A stretch of DNA of 64,000 nt from Nocardioides sp. ChNu-153 (GCF_030466625.1 NZ_JADEVT010000002.1:401344-465343); one strand, 5' to 3'. Shown: positions 30,163-40,599, counted from the stretch's first letter. Numbers and translations are program-made. Notes: a model not told the origin generated them from the sequence alone.

Positions 30163-31818
30163 GTGACGCAGCCATCGGGGGACCAGCAGGCGTACCCGCC
30201 GCCGTACGAGCCGCCGCACCGGGGACCGCGCCGGCGCCGGGCGCGCACCGCGGTGGTGCTCGGCGCGGCGGGCGTGCTGGGGGTGGTCGCGATCGGCGGG
30301 GGAGCGGCGGCCTACCAGGCCTACTACGCGACCGGCGACCAGCCGTCGCAGGCGCTGCCGGCCGACACGCTGGCCTACCTGAGCGTCGACCTCGACCCGA
30401 GCGGTCGGCAGAAGCTCGAAGCGCTCGAGGTGCTCGAGCGCTTCCCCGGCTTCGGTGAGTTCTCCGACGAGGTCGGGCTCGACCGCGACGACGTCCGCCG
30501 CACGCTCTTCGACCAGATCGTCGACGCGACTCCTTGCGCGGACCTCGACTTCGACGACGACATCGACCCGTGGCTCGGCGGGCGCTTCGCGGCGGCGGTC
30601 GTGCCCGACGACACCTCGCCCAACGTGCCGGAGCTCGGCGGCGACGTCGTGTTCGTGGCCGAGGTCTCCGACGCCGCGGCGGCGTCCGACGGCATGGAGC
30701 GGATCGCGGACTGCGGCGGCGAGGACGAGGTCGGCTGGGCCGCCGAGGGCTCGTGGCTCGTGGTGAGCGACACCTCCGACGCCGCCGAGCGGGTGCTCGA
30801 CGGGGCGGCCGAGGCCTCCCTCGCGGACGACGCGGCGTACGGGCGGTGGACCGACGCGGCGGGCGGCGCGGGCATCCTCAACGTCTTCGTGGGGTCCGGT
30901 GCGGCCGACCAGCTCGTCGAGGCCCTCGACGGCGACCTCGACGACGCGATCGGCGACGAGCTGGGGCTGGCGATCGGCGAGGCCGACCGCGAGGCCGTCC
31001 GCACCGCCGCCGAGGACTTCGAGGGCGCCGCCCTCGCCGCGCGCTTCGCCGACGGGGGCCTCGAGGTCGTGGGCGCCACGCAGGCGCGGCTCGGCGCGGA
31101 GGACGGGGAGCGCCCGGCGCTGACCGCCGGGACCGCGGGCGACCTCGCGGCCTCGCTGCCGGACACCACGGGGGCGGCGCTCGCGGTGGGCCTGGTGCCC
31201 TACTGGTACGAGGCGCTGCTCGCGAACCTGGTCGACGGTGGCCTGGCCTCCGAGGACGTCGAGGCGGGCGTCGCCGCGGTGGAGGACGAGACCGGGCTGC
31301 GGCTGCCGGACGACCTGCGGACGCTGCTCGGCGAGGGCGTCGCGCTCGCGGTCGACGGGGAACGGGCCGACCTCGACACGCTGGAGGGCTCCGAGGGACC
31401 GCAGGACCTGCCGCTCGCGGCGAAGGTGCTGGGCACCGATGCCGACGAGGTGCGGGACGTGCTGGACGACCTCCTCGAGGCGTCCGGTGCACCCGACGAG
31501 GTCGACGTCGCGGTGGAGGGCGGCGACGGGGGGAGCGTGGCGCTCGGCTTCGACGACGACGTGGTCGCCGACGTCGCGGAGGAGGGCGGCCTGGGCGGCA
31601 CCGACGTGTTCGAGGACGTCGTGCCCGAGACCGACGACGTGCACGCCCTGCTGTTCCTGGACCTGCGGGCCGGCGACGGCTGGCTCGAGGACCTCGCGCG
31701 CGACCTGGGCGACGACGAGCTCGCCGACAACGTGGCGCCGCTGTCGGCCGTCGGGCTCTCGGTGCGGGTCGACGACGACGTGGCGCGCACCGTCCTGCGG
31801 ATCACGACGGACGACTGA
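30163..31818 (+). CDS. DUF3352 membrane-anchored exported protein
   Basis: A Pro/Tyr-rich cytoplasmic N-terminus and basic RRRRAR stretch lead into one membrane segment (about 28-48). A large, very acidic extracytoplasmic domain with ALPADTLAYLSVDLDPSGRQ follows, typical of DUF3352. The function is unknown. The Asp/Glu and Ala content is extreme: the mature domain holds repeated DDDV/EEGG clusters. The 3' end overlaps the convergent YbaK gene by 17 bases, so both transcripts end in each other's coding region and no separate terminator is visible. Confidence 0.85.
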   Translation: MTQPSGDQQAYPPPYEPPHRGPRRRRARTAVVLGAAGVLGVVAIGGGAAAYQAYYATGDQPSQALPADTLAYLSVDLDPSGRQKLEALEVLERFPGFGEFSDEVGLDRDDVRRTLFDQIVDATPCADLDFDDDIDPWLGGRFAAAVVPDDTSPNVPELGGDVVFVAEVSDAAAASDGMERIADCGGEDEVGWAAEGSWLVVSDTSDAAERVLDGAAEASLADDAAYGRWTDAAGGAGILNVFVGSGAADQLVEALDGDLDDAIGDELGLAIGEADREAVRTAAEDFEGAALAARFADGGLEVVGATQARLGAEDGERPALTAGTAGDLAASLPDTTGAALAVGLVPYWYEALLANLVDGGLASEDVEAGVAAVEDETGLRLPDDLRTLLGEGVALAVDGERADLDTLEGSEGPQDLPLAAKVLGTDADEVRDVLDDLLEASGAPDEVDVAVEGGDGGSVALGFDDDVVADVAEEGGLGGTDVFEDVVPETDDVHALLFLDLRAGDGWLEDLARDLGDDELADNVAPLSAVGLSVRVDDDVARTVLRITTDD

Positions 31819-32320
31819 CGGGCGCCACGACCGCGCCGCCGCCGGCCAGGGCCACCAGGTCGGCGGGGCGGAGCTCGACGTCGACGCCGCGGCGACCCGC
31901 GGAGCAGAAGACGCTCGCGTGGGTGAGGGCCGTGTCGTCGACGACGGTGCGCAGGGCGCGGCGCTGGCCGAGCGGCGAGATGCCGCCGACGACGTAGCCG
32001 GTGGCCCGCTGCGCATCGGCCACGTCGGCCATCCGGGCGCGGCGGCCGCCGAGCGCGGCGGCCGCCGCCTTGAGGTCGAGCATCCCGGCGACCGGCACCA
32101 CGCCGACGCACAGCTCGCCGTCGACGTCGAGCACGAGGGTCTTCAGCACCCGGTCGGGGGACAGGCCCAGCGCGGCCGCGGCCTCCTCGCCGTACGACGT
32201 GCTCGCGGGGTCGTGCTCGTAGGGGTGCACCACGTGCCAGGCGCCGGCCGCGACCAGGGCGGCGATCGCCGGGGTCGCCGCGGCCTGCCGCTCGCCGCGG
32301 GCGTCGCGCTTCCTCGCCAC
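31802..32320 (-). CDS. ybaK: YbaK/EbsC-type aminoacyl-tRNA deacylase
   Basis: The 172-residue protein belongs to the YbaK/ProX editing family. The family lysine is in [19 protein letters not shown], and [12 protein letters not shown] is a YbaK signature. Such proteins hydrolyse mischarged Cys-tRNA(Pro) in trans. The GTG at 32320 is the only start that avoids the upstream LON gene; it lies 17 bases after that gene's stop. The ribosome-binding sequence is weak, so coupling to the LON gene is likely. Confidence 0.9.
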   Translation of the reverse strand: MARKRDARGERQAAATPAIAALVAAGAWHVVHPYEHDPASTSYGEEAAAALGLSPDRVLKTLVLDVDGELCVGVVPVAGMLDLKAAAAALGGRRARMADVADAQRATGYVVGGISPLGQRRALRTVVDDTALTHASVFCSAGRRGVDVELRPADLVALAGGGAVVAPVSRPS

Positions 32321-32337
32321 CGTCCTCGCCGCCGCGC

Positions 32338-33045
32338 TCAGTTGGGGGAGAAGCCGGTGCGGTTGAGCTGCATCGCCGGGAGCGACGGGATGACGTTGAT
32401 GGCGCGCAGCTCGGCCTCGAACAGGTCGGCGAGGAGCAGGTAGCGCTCCTCCGGGTCGTCGGTCTCGAGCAGCCGCTGGCGGTCCGACAGGGGCAGTGGC
32501 GCCACCGCCGACATCGCCCACGAGCGGAAGACCACGTCGTTCGGCAGCACCCCGGCGACGACGTTGCCGCCGAGCTCGGAGACGACCGCCTGGTGGGCGG
32601 CGAAGAGCGCGCCGGTGCGCTCGACGACCGCGGGGTCCACGGTCGGCGGGCGCTCGGGCTCGGGGAGCACCTGCACCTCGCCGACGGGGAAGGTGCCGCT
32701 GGTGTCGAGACGGTCGAGCCGCAGGCGGTCGCGGCACACGGCGACGACGTCGAACGTGCCGTCCTCGTGGGTCTGCACCTGGGTCAGCTGCAGGCGGCAG
32801 CCGACGCGGTGCAGCGACTGGCTGCCGCGGTCGCCGACCTCATAGCCCTCGCGGATCGCGACGGAGCCGAAGAGGCGGCGCGCGGGGTCGGGCTCGCGCA
32901 GCAGGTGGTGCACCAGCGCGCGGTAGCGGTCCTCGAAGACGCGCAGCGGGACGGTGAGGCCGGGGAACACCACCGAGCCCAGCGGGAACATGGGCAGGCG
33001 CGTCGTGCCGGCGTCCCCGGGCTGGTCGTCCTGCGCGTCGGCCAC
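32338..33045 (-). CDS. LON N-terminal (PUA-like) substrate-binding domain protein
   Basis: This 235-residue stand-alone Lon N-terminal domain protein starts its domain with [25 protein letters not shown]. It has no ATPase or protease domain. Stand-alone LON-domain proteins are widespread in actinobacteria and of unknown function, possibly peptide or protein binding. The GTG at 33045 follows TAGGGT (33053-33058) by seven bases, so a leaderless start is likely. Divergent from hisD. Confidence 0.88.
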   Translation of the reverse strand: MADAQDDQPGDAGTTRLPMFPLGSVVFPGLTVPLRVFEDRYRALVHHLLREPDPARRLFGSVAIREGYEVGDRGSQSLHRVGCRLQLTQVQTHEDGTFDVVAVCRDRLRLDRLDTSGTFPVGEVQVLPEPERPPTVDPAVVERTGALFAAHQAVVSELGGNVVAGVLPNDVVFRSWAMSAVAPLPLSDRQRLLETDDPEERYLLLADLFEAELRAINVIPSLPAMQLNRTGFSPN

Positions 33046-33052
33046 GTCCTCG

Positions 33053-33058
33053 ACCCTA
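33053..33058 (-). promoter_or_regulatory. -10 box of the LON-domain gene, leaderless type
   Basis: On the minus strand TAGGGT ends seven bases before the GTG at 33045. Confidence 0.6.
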
Positions 33059-33104
33059 GCGCCCGCGTGGCGGCCGCGATGCCGGGCCGCCCCGGGCCCC
33101 GGCC

Positions 33105-33110
33105 TAGAAT
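33105..33110 (+). promoter_or_regulatory. -10 box of the his operon, leaderless type
   Basis: TAGAAT ends seven bases before the hisD ATG at 33118. There is therefore no room for a His-codon leader peptide or a T-box type attenuator; regulation must be at initiation or elsewhere. Confidence 0.65.
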
Positions 33111-33117
33111 CGGGCCC

Positions 33118-34440
33118 ATGACCACCACCGCTCCGGCCCCGCGGCTGCGCCGCACCGACCTGCGCGGAGCGACCCCCGGATCCCTCGACTACCGGGCGGT
33201 CGTGCCGCGTGCCGACTTCGACGTCGAGGCGGCCGTGCCGGCGGTCCACGCCATCGTCGAGGCCGTGCGCGAGCGCGGTGTCGACGCCGTCCTCGAGCTC
33301 GGCGCCCGCTTCGACGGCGTCGAGCTGACCGACGTCCGCGTCCCCGTGGGAGCCGCGCAGGCGGCCCTCGAGGCGCTCGACCCCGCGATCCGCGCCGGGC
33401 TGGAGGAGTCGATCCGCCGCCTGCGCACCACCTCCGCGGCCGAGCTGGAGCGCGATGCGGTGACCGACCTTGCGCCGGGCGCCCGGGTCACGCACCGCAA
33501 GGTGCCCGTCGGCCGGGTGGGGCTCTACGTGCCGGGCGGCCTCGCTCCGCTGGTGTCGAGCGTCCTGATGAACGTCGTGCCGGCCCAGGTGGCCGGCGTC
33601 GGCTCCATCGCGCTGGCGAGCCCGCCGCAGAAGGCGTTCGGCGGCTCGGTGCACCCGACGATCCTGGCGGCCTGCGCGCTGCTCGGCGTCGAGGAGGTCT
33701 ACGCGGTGGGCGGGGCCCAGGCGATCGCCATGTTCGCTCACGGCGCCGGCCCCTGCGCGCGGGTCGACCTCGTCGCGGGCCCCGGCAACATCTACGTCGC
33801 GGCCGCCAAGCGGCTCGTGCGGGGGCTGGTCGGCATCGACTCCGAGGCCGGGCCCACCGAGATCGCGATCCTCGCCGACGACACCGCCGACCCGGCGTAC
33901 GTCGCCGCCGACCTGCTGAGCCAGGCCGAGCACGACCCGCTCGCCGGCGCGGTGCTCGTCACGCCGAGCGAGACGCTCGCCGACGACGTGGACGCCGAGC
34001 TGGAGAAGCAGGTCGCCGCCACCCGCCACGTCGAGCGCGTGCGCACCAGCCTCGCCGGGCGGCAGTCCGGGATCGTGCTCGTCGACGACGTCGACCAGGG
34101 CATCGAGGTGGTGGACGCCTACGCGGCCGAGCACCTCGAGATCCACACCGCCGACGCGGCCGCCGTGGCGGCGCGGGTGCGCAACGCCGGCGCGATCTTC
34201 GTCGGTCCGCACGCCCCGGTCAGCCTGGGCGACTACTGCGCCGGGTCGAACCACGTGCTGCCCACCGGCGGCTGCGCCTGCCACTCCTCGGGCCTGTCGG
34301 TGCGGGCGTTCACGAAGTCGGTGCACGTCGTGGAGTACACGCGGGAGGGCCTGGCCGACGTGGCCGACCACGTCGTGACCCTCGCCGAGGCCGAGGACCT
34401 CCCCGGTCACGGCGCCGCCGTCCGGGTGCGCTTCTCGTGA
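33118..34440 (+). CDS. hisD: Histidinol dehydrogenase
   Basis: HisD oxidises L-histidinol to L-histidine in two NAD-dependent steps, the last steps of the pathway. The 440-residue protein has [19 protein letters not shown] and [15 protein letters not shown]. The zinc and catalytic region SQAEHDP and the C-terminal AEHLEIHT and [14 protein letters not shown] follow. The ATG at 33118 is fixed by the -10 box seven bases upstream. It opens the hisDCBHAF operon and overlaps hisC by four bases. Confidence 0.97.
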   Translation: MTTTAPAPRLRRTDLRGATPGSLDYRAVVPRADFDVEAAVPAVHAIVEAVRERGVDAVLELGARFDGVELTDVRVPVGAAQAALEALDPAIRAGLEESIRRLRTTSAAELERDAVTDLAPGARVTHRKVPVGRVGLYVPGGLAPLVSSVLMNVVPAQVAGVGSIALASPPQKAFGGSVHPTILAACALLGVEEVYAVGGAQAIAMFAHGAGPCARVDLVAGPGNIYVAAAKRLVRGLVGIDSEAGPTEIAILADDTADPAYVAADLLSQAEHDPLAGAVLVTPSETLADDVDAELEKQVAATRHVERVRTSLAGRQSGIVLVDDVDQGIEVVDAYAAEHLEIHTADAAAVAARVRNAGAIFVGPHAPVSLGDYCAGSNHVLPTGGCACHSSGLSVRAFTKSVHVVEYTREGLADVADHVVTLAEAEDLPGHGAAVRVRFS

Positions 34441-35603
34441 GCGCGGGCCCCGGGAGCACGGGCAGCACGGGGAGCACGGGAGCGGGCTGGCTGCCGCTGC
34501 GCGAGGAGCTGCGGGGGATCGAGCCGTACGGCGCGCCCCAGCTCGACGTCCCCGTCCAGCTCAACGTCAACGAGAACCCCTACGGGCCCTCCGAGGCGTG
34601 CGTCGCGGACATCGCGGCGGGCGTCGCCGCGGCGGCCCGCACCCTGAACCGCTACCCCGACCGGGAGTTCACGGCGCTGCGCGAGGCGCTCGCGGCCTAC
34701 CTCTCCCGGGACGTCGCGGCCGGCCAGGCGCCGATCGCGGCCGAGCAGGTGTGGGCGGCCAACGGGTCGAACGAGGTCATGCTGCAGCTGCTGCAGGCCT
34801 TCGGCGGGCCGGGACGCACCGCGGTGAGCTTCGCCCCGACGTACTCGATGTACCCGGAGTACGCGCGGGACACGGGCACGACGTGGGTGGCCGGCCATCG
34901 GGCCGAGGACTTCTCGCTCGACCTCGACGCGGCCCGCGACCTGGTCGCCGAGCACGGCCCGAGCGTCGTGCTGCTGCCGAGCCCGAACAACCCGACCGGC
35001 ACCGCGCTGCCGCCGGAGGCCGTGGACGCGCTGTGCGCCGCGGTCGCCGAGCACGGCAACGGGGGGCGCGGCGGGATCGTCGTGGTGGACGAGGCGTACG
35101 GCGAGTTCCGCCGCGCCGGCACGCCGAGCGCGCTCGAGCAGCTGCCGACCCACCGCAACCTCGTCGTGACGCGCACGATGAGCAAGGCGTTCGCGGGCGC
35201 CGGGCTCCGGCTGGGCTACCTGGCCGCCGACCCGGCCATCACGGACGCGATCCGGGTGGTGCGCCTGCCCTACCACCTCTCGTCCACGACGCAGGCGACG
35301 GCGCTCGCGGCGCTGCGCCACGCGCCCGAGCTGCTCGGGCAGGTCGACGCGCTGCGTGCCGAGCGCGACGTGCTCGTGGTGTGGCTGCGCGAGCAGGGCC
35401 ACGACGTGGCCGACTCGGACGCCAACTTCGTGCTCTTCGGCCGGTTCGCGGACCGGCGCGCCGTCTGGCAGGGTCTGCTGGACCGCGGGGTGCTGATCCG
35501 CGAGACCGGCCCGGAGGGCTGGCTGCGGGTCTCGGTCGGCACCCCGGAGGAGATGGCCGCGTTCCGCGACGCCCTCGTGATCGTCACCAAGGAGGACCAG
35601 TGA
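34437..35603 (+). CDS. hisC: Histidinol-phosphate aminotransferase
   Basis: This class I/II pyridoxal phosphate aminotransferase has 388 residues. The Schiff-base lysine is in [27 protein letters not shown] and PNNPTG are HisC hallmarks. It makes histidinol phosphate from imidazole acetol phosphate. The N-terminus [14 protein letters not shown] comes from a tandem GGGAGCACG-type DNA repeat. GTG overlaps the hisD stop. Confidence 0.96.
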   Translation: MSAGPGSTGSTGSTGAGWLPLREELRGIEPYGAPQLDVPVQLNVNENPYGPSEACVADIAAGVAAAARTLNRYPDREFTALREALAAYLSRDVAAGQAPIAAEQVWAANGSNEVMLQLLQAFGGPGRTAVSFAPTYSMYPEYARDTGTTWVAGHRAEDFSLDLDAARDLVAEHGPSVVLLPSPNNPTGTALPPEAVDALCAAVAEHGNGGRGGIVVVDEAYGEFRRAGTPSALEQLPTHRNLVVTRTMSKAFAGAGLRLGYLAADPAITDAIRVVRLPYHLSSTTQATALAALRHAPELLGQVDALRAERDVLVVWLREQGHDVADSDANFVLFGRFADRRAVWQGLLDRGVLIRETGPEGWLRVSVGTPEEMAAFRDALVIVTKEDQ

Positions 35604-36232
35604 GCACCCCCCAGGCCGACCGCGCCCCGCGCACCGCCCGGCTCGAGCGCACGACCAGCGAGTCGCGCATCCTCGTCGACCTCGACGTGGACGGCACCGG
35701 CCGGCACGAGATCTCGACCGGGGTCGGCTTCTACGACCACATGCTCACCGCGTTCGCCCGCCACGCGCTCGTCGACCTGACCGTGCGTGCCGAGGGCGAC
35801 ACGTGGATCGACGCCCACCACACGGTGGAGGACACCGCGATCGTGCTGGGCCAGGCGATCCGCCAGGCGCTGGGCGACAAGAAGGGCACGCGGCGCTTCG
35901 GTGACGCGACGGTGCCGCTCGACGAGGCGCTCGTGCAGGCCGTCGTCGACATCTCGGGCCGCCCGTACTGCGTGCACACCGGCGAGCCCGAGGGCCAGCA
36001 GTACGTGCAGCTCGGCGGCTCCGGCGTGTCCTACCTGGGGTCGCTGACCAAGCACGTCTTCGAGACCATCGCCTTCCACGGCCACCTCGCGCTGCACGTG
36101 CGGGTGCTCGCCGGGCGCGAGCCGCACCACATCGTCGAGACGCAGTTCAAGGCGTTCGCCCGGGCGTTCCGCGACGCGGTCGCGCTCGACCCGCGCGAGA
36201 CCGGCGTGCCGTCCACGAAGGGCACGCTGTGA
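35600..36232 (+). CDS. hisB: Imidazoleglycerol-phosphate dehydratase
   Basis: The 210-residue single-function HisB dehydrates imidazole glycerol phosphate. Metal-binding motifs are [13 protein letters not shown] and [11 protein letters not shown], and the second pair is FHGHLALHV with GREPHHIVE. It lacks the phosphatase domain found in the fused enterobacterial enzyme. Start and stop overlap hisC and hisH by four bases. Confidence 0.96.
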   Translation: MSTPQADRAPRTARLERTTSESRILVDLDVDGTGRHEISTGVGFYDHMLTAFARHALVDLTVRAEGDTWIDAHHTVEDTAIVLGQAIRQALGDKKGTRRFGDATVPLDEALVQAVVDISGRPYCVHTGEPEGQQYVQLGGSGVSYLGSLTKHVFETIAFHGHLALHVRVLAGREPHHIVETQFKAFARAFRDAVALDPRETGVPSTKGTL

Positions 36233-36873
36233 GCGGTGGCGACCGGCCGCACGTCGTCGTCCTCGACTACGGCTCGGGCAACCTGCGCTCCGCCGTGCGC
36301 GCCGTCGAGCGCGCGGGCGCCGAGGTCGAGCTGACCTCCGACAAGCAGGCGGCGCTGGACGCCGACGGCCTGCTCGTGCCGGGCGTCGGCGCCTTCGCGG
36401 CATGCATGGAGGGCCTGCGCGCCGTCAAGGGCGACGAGATCATCGGGCGCCGCCTCGCCGGCGGACGCCCCGTGATGGGCATCTGCGTGGGCATGCAGAT
36501 CCTCTTCGGCCGCGGCATCGAGCACGGCGTCGAGACCGTCGGCTGCGACGAGTGGCCGGGCACGATCGAGCGGCTCGAGGCGCCGGTGGTGCCTCACATG
36601 GGCTGGAACACGGTCGAGGTGCCCGAGGGGTCGCGGCTGTTCGCCGGGCTCGAGGACGAGCGGTTCTACTTCGTGCACTCGTACGCCGCGCGCCGCTGGG
36701 AGCTCGAGACCAACGACCGCACCCGGGCGCCCCTCGTCACCTGGGCCACCCACGGCGGCGACCGCTTCGTCGCGGCCGTCGAGAACGGTCCGCTCTGGGC
36801 CACCCAGTTCCACCCCGAGAAGTCGGGCGACGCCGGCGCGGCGCTGCTGCGCAACTGGGTCGCCACGCTCTGA
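36229..36873 (+). CDS. hisH: Imidazole glycerol phosphate synthase, glutaminase subunit
   Basis: HisH is the class I glutamine amidotransferase subunit that feeds ammonia to HisF. The catalytic cysteine is in [11 protein letters not shown] and the His/Glu pair in TQFHPEKSG. The 214-residue product is standard length. A 102-base gap with no gene follows before hisA, an interruption of an otherwise overlapping operon. Confidence 0.96.
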   Translation: MSGGDRPHVVVLDYGSGNLRSAVRAVERAGAEVELTSDKQAALDADGLLVPGVGAFAACMEGLRAVKGDEIIGRRLAGGRPVMGICVGMQILFGRGIEHGVETVGCDEWPGTIERLEAPVVPHMGWNTVEVPEGSRLFAGLEDERFYFVHSYAARRWELETNDRTRAPLVTWATHGGDRFVAAVENGPLWATQFHPEKSGDAGAALLRNWVATL

Positions 36874-36975
36874 GGCGCAGCGGGCCCGCCCGCCGCAGCC
36901 GCTCCGCCGTACCACCCCGTTCCACTGCAGCACCGCACCCCGCACCAGCGCATCCCGCGAGAAAGGCAGGCCGTC

Positions 36976-37743
36976 GTGCCCGCGTCGTACCTCGAGCTCC
37001 TCCCCGCCGTCGACATCAAGGGCGGCCAGGCCGTGCAGCTGGTGCAGGGGGTCGACGGCTCCGAGAAGCGGTTCGGCGACCCCGTCGAGGCCGCGCTGCG
37101 CTGGCAGCGGGCCGGCGCGGAGTGGATCCACCTCGTCGATCTCGACGCCGCGTTCGGCGTCGGCACCAACCGCGAGCTGCAGGCCGAGATCGTCGGTCGG
37201 CTGGACATCAAGGTGGAGATGAGCGGCGGGATTCGCGACGACGAGTCGCTGGAGGCCGCCATGGCCACCGGCTGCCGCCGGGTCAACATCGGCACCGCCG
37301 CGCTGGAGCAGCCCGAGTGGTGCGCGCGGGCGATCGCGACGTACGGCGACCGCGTCGCCGTCGGCCTCGACGTGCGCGGCCGCACGCTGGCCGCGCGCGG
37401 CTGGACGCGGGAGGGCGGGGACCTGTACGAGACGCTCGCGCGGCTCGACGGCGAGGGCTGTGCGCGCTACGTCGTCACCGACGTCAACAAGGACGGCATG
37501 CTCGCCGGGCCCAACCTGCAGCTGCTGCGCGACGTCTGCGCGGCGACCGACAAGCCGGTCGTGGCCTCGGGCGGTGTCACCACCCTCGACGACATCCGCG
37601 CGCTGACCGAGCTCGTGCCGCTGGGCGTCGAGGGTGCGATCGCCGGCACCGCGCTCTACGAGGGCCGGTTCACCATCGAGGACGCGCTCGAGCTGACGCG
37701 GGGTGCCGCGGGCGCCGCGGGTGCTGCGGGGGAGCAGGCGTGA
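36976..37743 (+). CDS. priA: Phosphoribosyl isomerase A (HisA/PriA)
   Basis: This beta/alpha-barrel isomerase has [18 protein letters not shown] (first catalytic Asp) and [15 protein letters not shown] (second). In actinobacteria lacking a separate TrpF, PriA serves both histidine (ProFAR isomerase) and tryptophan (PRA isomerase) synthesis. RxxGGD-like features ([11 protein letters not shown]) fit this. GTG at 36976 follows AGAAAGGCAGG. The C-terminal [12 protein letters not shown] tail is repeat-derived. Dual activity is inferred. Confidence 0.93.
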   Translation: MPASYLELLPAVDIKGGQAVQLVQGVDGSEKRFGDPVEAALRWQRAGAEWIHLVDLDAAFGVGTNRELQAEIVGRLDIKVEMSGGIRDDESLEAAMATGCRRVNIGTAALEQPEWCARAIATYGDRVAVGLDVRGRTLAARGWTREGGDLYETLARLDGEGCARYVVTDVNKDGMLAGPNLQLLRDVCAATDKPVVASGGVTTLDDIRALTELVPLGVEGAIAGTALYEGRFTIEDALELTRGAAGAAGAAGEQA

Positions 37744-38504
37744 GCCTGGCCGTCCGCGTCATCCCGTGCCTCGACGTCGACGGCGGCCGGGTCGTCAAGG
37801 GCATCAACTTCCAGGAGCTGCGCGACGCCGGTGACCCGGTCGAGCTGGCCCGCACGTACGACGCCGAGGGCGCCGACGAGCTGACGTTCCTCGACATCTC
37901 GGCCTCCCACGAGGGGCGGGCCACGACGCTGGAGATCGTGTCGGCGACCGCCGAGCAGGTCTTCATCCCGCTCACCGTCGGCGGCGGCATCTCGAGCGTC
38001 GAGGACGTCGACCGGCTGCTGCGCGCCGGGGCCGACAAGATCGCGGTCAACACGGCGGCCATCCGCCGGCCCGAGCTGATCGCGGAGATCGCGGACCGTT
38101 TCGGCAACCAGGTGCTCGTGCTCTCCGTCGACGCCCGCCGTGCGGCGAGCGGCACCGACTCCGGCTTCGAGGTCACCACGCACGGCGGCCGGCGCTCCGC
38201 CGGTCTCGACGCTGTCGCGTGGGCGGCTCGGGCCAGCGAGCTCGGCGCGGGGGAGATCCTGCTCAACGCCATGGACGCCGACGGCACCCAGGACGGCTTC
38301 GACCTCGAGCTGCTCCGGGCCGTGCGGGGAGTCGTCAGCGTGCCCGTCATCGCCTCCGGCGGCGCCGGGGCGCTCGAGCACTTCGCGCCCGCCGTCGACG
38401 CCGGCGCCGACGCCGTGCTCGCCGCCACCGTGTTCCACTTCGGCACGCTGCGCATCGGCGACGTCAAGGCCGCGCTCGTCGACGCGGGGCACCCCGTCCG
38501 CTAG
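37740..38504 (+). CDS. hisF: Imidazole glycerol phosphate synthase, cyclase subunit
   Basis: HisF closes the imidazole ring using ammonia from HisH. The 254-residue barrel protein has [17 protein letters not shown] (catalytic Asp), [28 protein letters not shown] (second Asp) and [18 protein letters not shown] overlaps the priA stop. It is the last gene of the operon; a long hairpin follows 38 bases after the stop. Confidence 0.97.
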   Translation: MSLAVRVIPCLDVDGGRVVKGINFQELRDAGDPVELARTYDAEGADELTFLDISASHEGRATTLEIVSATAEQVFIPLTVGGGISSVEDVDRLLRAGADKIAVNTAAIRRPELIAEIADRFGNQVLVLSVDARRAASGTDSGFEVTTHGGRRSAGLDAVAWAARASELGAGEILLNAMDADGTQDGFDLELLRAVRGVVSVPVIASGGAGALEHFAPAVDAGADAVLAATVFHFGTLRIGDVKAALVDAGHPVR

Positions 38505-38542
38505 GCGGGTCACGCCCGGCTCGGTCGCGGTCCCTGCCTGTC

Positions 38543-38581
38543 GCGGTAGGAGCGGTAGTCGAGGGCTATCGCTCCTACCGC
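38543..38581. terminator. Long hairpin between hisF and the HNH gene
   Basis: Twelve perfect pairs (38543-38554 with 38570-38581) are extended inward by about four more, with G-T pairs, around a CGAGG-type loop. There is no T-run. It lies between convergent genes and could terminate either. Its sequence (GCGGTAGGAGCG arms) is unrelated to the palindromes that follow, so it could also be a dispersed palindrome of another class. Confidence 0.6.
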
Positions 38582-38644
38582 GAGCGGGAAGCGGCGCCCG
38601 TGGTGGCGGTCCACCTCCGGCGGCGATCGAGTCGGCCGCGCGTT

Positions 38645-38921
38645 CCGGTGGTTGAGGTGGGTGCGCTAGCACCCCTCGAAACCACGCCTGGACACGCCGG
38701 TGGTGGGGGTCGTCCGGTGGTTGAGATGGCCGCCCCGGCGGCCCTCGAAACCACGTCCGGGGCGCGCCGGTGGCCCCGCGGGTACGGCGGGGGTCTGGTG
38801 GCCGCGCTTCCCGGTGGTTGAGGTGGGTGCGCTAGCACCCCTCGAAACCACGCCTGGACACGCCGGTGGTGGGGGTCGTCCGGTGGTTGGGGTGGCCGCC
38901 CGGGCGGCCCTCGAAACCACC
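38645..38921. repeat. Palindrome array A, downstream flank of the HNH gene
   Basis: In the 481-base gap 38505-38985 four imperfect palindromes of about 41 bases occur at 38645-38685, 38714-38754, 38811-38851 and 38880-38921. Each starts CCGGTGGTTGAGG-like and ends CCTCGAAACCAC. Centres alternate: GGTGCGCTAGCACC in copies 1 and 3, GGCCGCC..GGCGGCC in copies 2 and 4. A pair of them is itself duplicated with a 166-base period (38645 to 38811), including the intervening GCCTGGACACGCCGGTGG. No gene is seen in the gap. Confidence 0.88.
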
Positions 38922-38985
38922 TCAGGGCGCGCCGGTGGCCCCGCCACGTGGTGCCGGGGTGGCGGGGTCGGCTCTGCGCGGGTAG

Positions 38986-40485
38986 CTAGCTCAGCGGTGT
39001 GGTGCCGGTCGAGTCGACGGCGTACCTCAGGCCGTGAGGGCTGGTCCAGAGGTAGGTGCCGAGCGGGTCGCGGTGGTAGTGCCATCGTCGGTCGGGCGGA
39101 TGCTCGGCGAGCGGGTCGATGCCGGGTGGGCCGTCGCTCGGTGGGCTGGCCCCGGTGGGTGACGGGTGGGTCTTGACGCGGTGGTGGCCCCGGCAGAGCG
39201 GGGTGAGGTTGGCGGTCGAGGTCTGGCCGGCACCAGGTGCTGCTTCCCAGCGGTAGGGCTCGGTGTGGTCGAGGTCGAGCCCGCGTGCCGGTCGTCCGCA
39301 GTAGGGGAAGGCGCAGGTGGCCCGGTCGAGCCGGACCCGTTCGGCGATCCGGTCGGGGATCTCGTAGGCATCCACCGCGACGTGCTCCGCCAGGTCGATG
39401 ACGGGCTTCACGGTGATCGTCGTGTTCGGGGACTGGCACCAGTCGCGGACCTGGTCGGCCGTGACGAGGCTGCGGGTGTTCTCCTCGCGGGCGAGGTCGA
39501 TGCCCGTGGTGCCGGTGGCCGGGTCGATGCCGGGGCCGTCACCGGGTCGGTGTGAGGCGATGGCGGCGTCGGAGAAGTGGACGTAGAGCACGACCTGCCG
39601 TGCCGGCGTCCGTGTCGTGTGGGCCGCCGTGCTGTCGGTGCCGTAGAGGTCGAGGGTGGTCTGGCGGCGGGCGAGCTCGCCGAGGGCCATGGAGCGGCGG
39701 ACGTCGAGGTCGGCGTCGCAGCCGGCGGCGGCGAGGTCGGCGGCGACCCGCTGCACCGCGTTCTGCAGGTCGAGCGCGTCGGCGGAGTCGAGCGTCCCGT
39801 GCACCGCCACGACACCGGTCCAGGGCGACGCGGCGTCGACGGGAGTGGTCTCGACCGTGAAGTAACGGCCGGCGTCCGCATCCGCTCGGTCGAGCTCGGC
39901 GTTCTCAGGGTCGAACCGCACCACCGCTTCGGCGACGAGGCGCTCGACGGTCGGCATGGTGGCACGGTGGGCGACCGGTGCGAGGTTGCGGTCGACGAAG
40001 TCCGCGGCCTCGGCGGTGAGGGTGCGGGTCAGGGCGGCGATCTTCCTCGCGCGCCACACCGGCAGGGACCGTCGCTGTGTCGAGGGGTCGGCGCCGGCCA
40101 ACACTCGTGCGTAGAGGCGGGGGAGGCGGTGGCGCAGCTCGATGGCGTCACCGACCAGGGGCCGGCCGGAGGTGACGGATCGGCCGAGAGCGCCGGAGAT
40201 CTCGTAGAGGCAGAACTCAGACACGAGGGGTGCGCCGGGTCCGCCGAGCTCGAGGAACCGGTCGCCACCGGGTACCGAGGTGGGGTCTTCCGACCAGAGC
40301 CCGAGCGGGCCGATGGGGTCGCCCACGGTGCCGTCGGTGTGGGCGTCGGCCCAATCGGCGACCGCTACGAACGCCGCTACCTCGGCCGCCTGCTGGGTCG
40401 CTGCAGCGGCTCGGGCGGTCGCGAGCAGCGCTGTCGTGTCGATGGCCGGAGGGGCCTCGACGACTGCGGTGCTCGGGTGGTTCAT
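38986..40485 (-). CDS. DUF222/HNH endonuclease domain protein (13E12 repeat family type)
   Basis: The 499-residue protein has an N-terminal DUF222 helical region and a C-terminal HNH nuclease motif at about 391-440: two cysteines in CAFPYC, DLDHTEPYRW with His407, Asn426 in ANLTPLC, and CRGHHRVKTH. Multi-copy homologues in mycobacteria are the 13E12 repeat family. Their biological role is unknown; nuclease activity is inferred from the motif. The ATG at 40485 is chosen because TAGCGT ends seven bases upstream; an ATG at 40515 would add ten residues. The gene is bracketed by palindrome arrays A and B. Confidence 0.88.
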   Translation of the reverse strand: MNHPSTAVVEAPPAIDTTALLATARAAAATQQAAEVAAFVAVADWADAHTDGTVGDPIGPLGLWSEDPTSVPGGDRFLELGGPGAPLVSEFCLYEISGALGRSVTSGRPLVGDAIELRHRLPRLYARVLAGADPSTQRRSLPVWRARKIAALTRTLTAEAADFVDRNLAPVAHRATMPTVERLVAEAVVRFDPENAELDRADADAGRYFTVETTPVDAASPWTGVVAVHGTLDSADALDLQNAVQRVAADLAAAGCDADLDVRRSMALGELARRQTTLDLYGTDSTAAHTTRTPARQVVLYVHFSDAAIASHRPGDGPGIDPATGTTGIDLAREENTRSLVTADQVRDWCQSPNTTITVKPVIDLAEHVAVDAYEIPDRIAERVRLDRATCAFPYCGRPARGLDLDHTEPYRWEAAPGAGQTSTANLTPLCRGHHRVKTHPSPTGASPPSDGPPGIDPLAEHPPDRRWHYHRDPLGTYLWTSPHGLRYAVDSTGTTPLS

Positions 40486-40492
40486 ACGGACA

Positions 40493-40498
40493 ACGCTA
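40493..40498 (-). promoter_or_regulatory. -10 box of the HNH gene, leaderless type
   Basis: On the minus strand TAGCGT ends seven bases before the ATG at 40485. This supports 40485 over 40515 as the start, because 40515 would lie upstream of the transcript. Confidence 0.55.
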
Positions 40499-40599
40499 GG
40501 GGTGGGCACCGACATTCTTCGCTCCAGGAACGGGGCCTGGGGAAGAAAGATCTGGAAGATTCTGAGGCGCCCGGATCGGGGCCGCCCGGGACCACGATC

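Noticed and set aside
33060..33118. A his leader peptide or T-box before hisD
   Set aside because: The -10 box lies seven bases from the ATG, leaving no leader, and no His-codon run is present.
36874..36975. A missing his gene or break between hisH and priA
   Set aside because: The gap is only 102 bases, both neighbours are complete and a ribosome-binding sequence precedes priA. It is simply an untranslated spacer.
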